Shown: piece after piece, positions 60,919-64,000 of the stretch | How the letters are laid out: every line of letters begins with the position of its first letter | Numbering within the stretch: position 1 is the first letter of the stretch | Origin: Lachnospiraceae bacterium | GTDB taxonomy: Bacteria > Bacillota > Clostridia > Lachnospirales > Lachnospiraceae | Length of the DNA: 64,000 nucleotides | Reading direction: 5' to 3' | NCBI GenBank assembly: GCA_910575605.1 | Contig: CAJTEW010000011.1 | Location: forward strand, 46,857 to 110,856 | Position numbers and translations under genes: made by a program | Notes under the pieces: model-generated | The model's database searches: none | Seen by the model: only the letters and a program-made list of their open reading frames with translations | What the model was told of the DNA's origin: nothing

Positions 60919-61474
60919 ATATAACGTGATATACGCCGACCCGCCGTGGCGGTACGCCCAAAAGGGCCTGCAAGGTGCGGCGGAGCGGCACTACCCCACA
61001 ATGGGGATTGAGGAATTATGCGCGTTGCCCGTGGCGGATTTGGCGGCCCCGGACAGCGTTCTTTTTCTGTGGGCCACATTCCCCCAGCTCCCGGAGGCCC
61101 TGCGGCTTATCAAGGCGTGGGGCTTTCAGTATAAGTCCGTGGGCTTTGTCTGGCTGAAAAAGAACAAAAAGGCGGACAGTTGGTTTTATGGGCTGGGCTT
61201 TTGGACGCGGGCCAATGCGGAGGTGTGCCTGCTGGCGACCCGTGGGCATCCCCGGCGAAAGGCCCCCAACGTCCACCAGTTCATCATCTCCCCTATCGAG
61301 GGCCACAGCAAAAAGCCGGATGAGGCCCGGGAGAAAATCGTGGCCCTTATGGGGGACGTGCCCCGGGTGGAGCTGTTCGCCCGCCAGACGGCCCCCGGCT
61401 GGGACGTGTGGGGGAACGAGGTGGAGCCCACCGAGGGACTTCGGGACATTTTGTCCCAAAGAAAGGAGGCTTGA
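60905..61474 (+). CDS. MT-A70-family DNA adenine methyltransferase
   Basis: 189 residues from GTG 60905. Marks: YNVIYADPPWRYAQKG with the catalytic DPPW, RHYPTMGIEELCALPV, LFLWATFPQLPEALRLIKAW, and HSKKPDEAREKIVALMGD. Overlaps the previous methyltransferase gene by 14 bases. The last codons before the stop (LRDILSQ) come from a hairpin motif copy. Two adjacent methyltransferases with different active sites may modify different sites. Confidence 0.92.
   Translation: MTIGKYNVIYADPPWRYAQKGLQGAAERHYPTMGIEELCALPVADLAAPDSVLFLWATFPQLPEALRLIKAWGFQYKSVGFVWLKKNKKADSWFYGLGFWTRANAEVCLLATRGHPRRKAPNVHQFIISPIEGHSKKPDEAREKIVALMGDVPRVELFARQTAPGWDVWGNEVEPTEGLRDILSQRKEA
61443..61457. repeat. ICE hairpin motif copy 7 (in the end of the MT-A70 gene)
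   Basis: GGGACATTTTGTCCC flanked by CTTC and AAAG, read in frame. Confidence 0.8.
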
Positions 61475-61476
61475 AA

Positions 61477-61851
61477 ATGCCCTATGTGAATGTACCCAAT
61501 GACTTATCCCGAGTCAAAACAAAAATTGCTTTCAATCTGACAAAACGCCAGCTTGTGTGTTTCGGCGGCGCGGCCCTTGTGGGAGTCCCCTCCTACCTGC
61601 TGGCCCGGAGCTCGTTTGGGAACACGGCGGCGCTTTTTTTGATGCTGGGCATCATGCTCCCGGCGTTCCTGCTGGCGATGTATGAGAAAGACGGCCTGCC
61701 GCTGGAAAAGGTGGTGAAGAACATCATCCGGGCCAAGTACCTGCGGCCCGGGGTGAGGCCCTACAAGACCGGGAACATCTACGCGCCCTTTACCGGGCAG
61801 GCGGGAAAGGAGGCAGTGAATGGAAAACCGAAAAAACAAAAGAAAGAATAA
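61477..61851 (+). CDS. PrgI-family conjugation membrane protein
   Basis: 124 residues from ATG 61477 behind AAAGGAGG. Two membrane segments (LVCFGGAALVGVPSYLLA and LFLMLGIMLPAFLLAMY) after VPNDLSRVKTKIAFNLTKRQ; equivalent to VirB3-like parts of Gram-positive transfer systems. Overlaps virB4 by 32 bases. Confidence 0.92.
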   Translation: MPYVNVPNDLSRVKTKIAFNLTKRQLVCFGGAALVGVPSYLLARSSFGNTAALFLMLGIMLPAFLLAMYEKDGLPLEKVVKNIIRAKYLRPGVRPYKTGNIYAPFTGQAGKEAVNGKPKKQKKE

Positions 61852-63883
61852 GGCGGCGTTGTCTGCCCAGCAGTCCATCCCCTATGTGGCGATGCACCCG
61901 GACGGCGTGTGCCAGCTCCCCGGCGGGCTCTACACAAAGACCGTGGAATATGAGGACATCAACTACTCCGTGGCATCCACCGAGGATCAGTCCGCAATAT
62001 TCAGCGGGTGGAGCTCGTTCCTCAACTACTTCGACAGCGCCCTCCCCGTCCAGCTCTCCTTTATCAACCGCCGCTCCCACTCCACCAGCCGCTACCATGT
62101 GAACATCCCCGCCCAGGCGGACGATTTTGACAGCATCCGGGGCGAGTTCGTGGGGATGCTGAAACGCCAGATTGCCCGCTCCAACAACGGGATTGAACGC
62201 TCCAAATATATCACCTTTGGCGTGCCCGCCGAGGGCATCGCCGCCGCCCGGCCCCGGCTTGACCGGGTGGAGGCGGACGTGATGGGCAACCTCCACCGGC
62301 TGGGCGTGCCCTCGTCCCCTCTGGACGGGCGGGAGCGGCTGGCCCTCTTACACGGCCAGATGCACCCCGGGCGGCGGGAGCCGTTCCGCTTTTCGTGGGC
62401 GGATATTTCCAGAACGGGGATGGGGACAAAGGACTTCATCACCCCCAGCGGCGGCTTTGACTTTAGGGGCTCCCGGTTCTTTCGTGTGGGCGGCTTTTGG
62501 GGCGCGGCGTCCTATCTTCAGATTTTGGCGTCCGAGCTTTCTGACCGCCTTTTGCGGGAAATTCTGGAGCTGGACGCGGAGCTCACCGTCACCATGCACA
62601 TCCAGACCGTTGACCAGTTAAAGGCGATAAAGACCATCAAGGGGAAAATCTCGGACATTGACAAGATGAAAGTGGAGGAGCAGAAAAAAGCCGTCCGCGC
62701 CGGGTACGACATGGATATTCTTCCCCCCGACCTTATCACCTTTTCCAAGGACGCGGCGGAGCTTTTGGGGGATTTGCAGTCCCGGAATGAGCGGATGTTC
62801 CTCTTGACGTTCACCGTCATCAACCTCGCCCCCACCCGCCAGCGGCTGGAAAATGACGTGTTCACCGTCTCCGGCATCGCGCAGAAATACAACTGCGCCT
62901 TAAAGCGGCTGGACTGGCAGCAGGAGCAGGGCTTTATGTCCTCGCTGGCCCTCGGCTATAACGAGGTGCAGATACAGCGGGGCATGACCACCAGCTCCAC
63001 CGCGATTTTCATTCCCTTTATGACGCGGGAGCTCCGCATGGGCGGGCAGGCCCTCTACTACGGCATGAACGCGCTTTCCCACAATGTCATCATGGCTGAC
63101 CGGAAAAAGCTGAAATCCGCCAATGGGATGTATCTTGGCTCCACGGGCTCCGGCAAGAGCTTTGCCGCCAAGCGGGAATTGATAAACGTATTTTTGGCGA
63201 CCCAAGACCGCATCGTTATCGTTGACCCAATGGGGGAATATTCCCCGCTGGTGCGGCGGCTGGGCGGGCAGGTCATTGAGATTGCCCCGGACAGCCCCCA
63301 CCATATCAACCCGATGGATATTGAAATCGGTTTGAATGACGAGGACAGCCCCCTTTCCATGAAAGCGGATTTTCTGCTTTCCCTCTGTGAGCTGGTGGTA
63401 GGCGGCAAGGACGGCCTGCAACCTATTGAAAAGACCGTGATTGACCGCTGTGTGCGGCTGGTGTACCGGGAGCTTGCGCTGGGGCTGGAGGGCGCAAAGA
63501 TGCCCTTGCTCCAGGACTTGTACGAGGAGCTCTTGAAACAGCCGGAGCCGGAGGCAAAGCGCGTGGCAACGGCTCTTGAGCTCTACTGTACGGGCTCCCT
63601 CAATCTGTTCAACCACCCGACCAACGTGGACTTGAGCTCCCGGGTGGTGTGCATCGTGCTGAAAGGGCTGGGGGAGAACCTCCGCAAGATTGCGATGCAC
63701 GTCACCAACGAGTTTGTCACCTCGGCGGTGCATACCAACTACCAGAACGGGGCGGCGACATGGTGCTACTTTGACGAGTTCCACATCCTCCTGCGCGACC
63801 CGCTGACCGCCAGCTACTTTGTGGCGGTGTGGAAGATGCTCCGCAAAAAGGGCTGTGTGCCCTCGGCCCTCACGCAGAACGTG
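61820..63883 (+). pseudogene. VirB4/TraE conjugation ATPase, interrupted by an IS element
   Basis: Main energising ATPase of the transfer channel. Walker A YLGSTGSGKSFAAKREL, Walker B ATWCYFDEFHILLRDPL, and LRKKGCVPSALTQNV as the start of the usual C-terminal block. Family sequence stops at Val encoded by 63881-63883; what follows is IS DNA and ends at a stop at 63980-63982. About 688 residues remain, and the ~90-110 C-terminal residues are cut off. Whether the rest lies past the IS cannot be seen. If not repaired, this ICE is transfer-defective. Confidence 0.88.
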
Positions 63884-64000
63884 TGGACCTATGTCAATAC
63901 TTTGGACAAAAAAAGTCGAAAGATTATGCTGCTTTTTTTAGTTCCTCATCCTCCTTTTGCTGTGGTGTCAAATAACCAATAGAGCTATGTATCCGCTTAC
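63884..64000. mobile_element. IS3-family insertion sequence, one end (continues beyond window)
   Basis: Begins at TGGACCTATGTC, where virB4 homology ends, and runs past the window edge. The terminal TTGGACAAAAAAAG and the transposase end on the - strand support an IS end here. Confidence 0.8.
63924..64000 (-). CDS. IS3-family transposase OrfB, C-terminal end (partial)
   Basis: Reading - from 64000 in the third base: KRIHSSIGYLTPQQKEDEEL then KKAA and a stop at 63926-63924. The R-x-H-S-S-x-G-Y-L-T-P pattern is the usual end of the IS3 rve-type integrase domain. The 5' part lies outside the window. Confidence 0.85.
   Translation of the reverse strand, partial: KRIHSSIGYLTPQQKEDEELKKAA

Larger units (their letters stand above)
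38264..64000. mobile_element. Integrative conjugative element (Tn1549/CTn5-like backbone), incomplete at both ends in this window
   Basis: Marked by a sharp rise in GC from about 38.4 kb and by conjugation genes in the usual Clostridia ICE order: parB, ardA, pcfB, virD4, Maff2, trbL/virB6, spoVG-like, methyltransferases, prgI, virB4. The expected repA/parA genes and left attachment site are absent; relaxase and integrase would lie past the right window edge. The left limit is uncertain by about 150 bases. Confidence 0.85.

Noticed and set aside
1..64000. tRNA or rRNA genes
   Set aside because: None was recognised by eye; a covariance search could still find one.

Overview
The window reads as a chromosome segment of a gut-type anaerobic Bacillota, most likely a Lachnospiraceae (inference from protein flavour, strong GGAGG ribosome sites and the type of mobile elements). 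Positions 1 to about 38.28 kb are host chromosome of moderate GC. From there to the end the sequence is a much more GC-rich integrative conjugative element (ICE), and inside it sits a second, intermediate-GC mobilizable element with AT-rich cargo patches.

Host part. It opens with the 3' part of pheT, then sppA, an RDD membrane protein and queA. Next comes an almost complete anaerobic (early cobalt insertion) cobalamin locus: a cytoplasmic Cu/Zn superoxide dismutase gene, then cbiD-cbiL-cbiF-cbiG-cbiH-cbiJET(fusion)-cbiA-cobT-cobU-cobS-cobU-like-cobC-cbiB-cobD-cbiP-cbiC, all on + and mostly overlapping or a few bases apart. A heterodimeric ABC exporter pair follows. Converging on it from the - strand is the cobalt operon cbiM-cbiN-cbiQ-cbiO plus the cobaltochelatase cbiK, led by a sigma-A promoter, a cobalamin riboswitch and a terminator hairpin. 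Divergent from that promoter runs the tetrapyrrole operon: precorrin-2 dehydrogenase, hemC, cobA-hemD (fusion), hemB. Together these take 5-aminolevulinate to uroporphyrinogen III, precorrin-2 and sirohydrochlorin, insert Co, and carry it to the nucleotide loop. Missing from the window are 5-aminolevulinate synthesis (hemA/hemL), a corrinoid adenosyltransferase and a lower-ligand (bluB/bza) pathway.

A small catabolic-looking cluster follows: GltS-like transporter, AbgB-type M20 amidohydrolase, an unfamiliar winged-helix regulator and a nitrilase-superfamily amidase, with a strikingly symmetric divergent promoter. An hsdS fragment marks the junction with foreign DNA.

Mobile part. The ICE backbone has parB, a DUF4406-like gene, ardA, pcfB, the coupling protein traG/virD4, Maff2, trbL/virB6, a SpoVG-domain gene, two orphan DNA methyltransferases, prgI and virB4. 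Its left end with repA/parA is not present, and virB4 is interrupted near the window end by an IS3-family element. A short hairpin motif (GGGACAAAATGTCCC or its complement) recurs seven times in the backbone, in and between genes. A 14.45 kb serine-recombinase element is inserted in the Maff2 gene (43901-58350). It carries tnpV, XRE regulators, symE, a SAM methyltransferase, a GrpB-GNAT fusion, a RepA-N-like protein, a MOBQ-type oriT and relaxase, a CHC2 primase, a VapE-like ATPase and iteron-like repeats.

The most striking find is in that element. An RlmA/TlrB-like 23S rRNA methyltransferase gene is preceded by an eight-codon leader ending in Met-Arg-Leu-Arg, the known macrolide stall motif, and by mutually exclusive hairpins, one of which sequesters the gene's ribosome site. 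It looks like a macrolide-inducible resistance gene regulated like erm genes.
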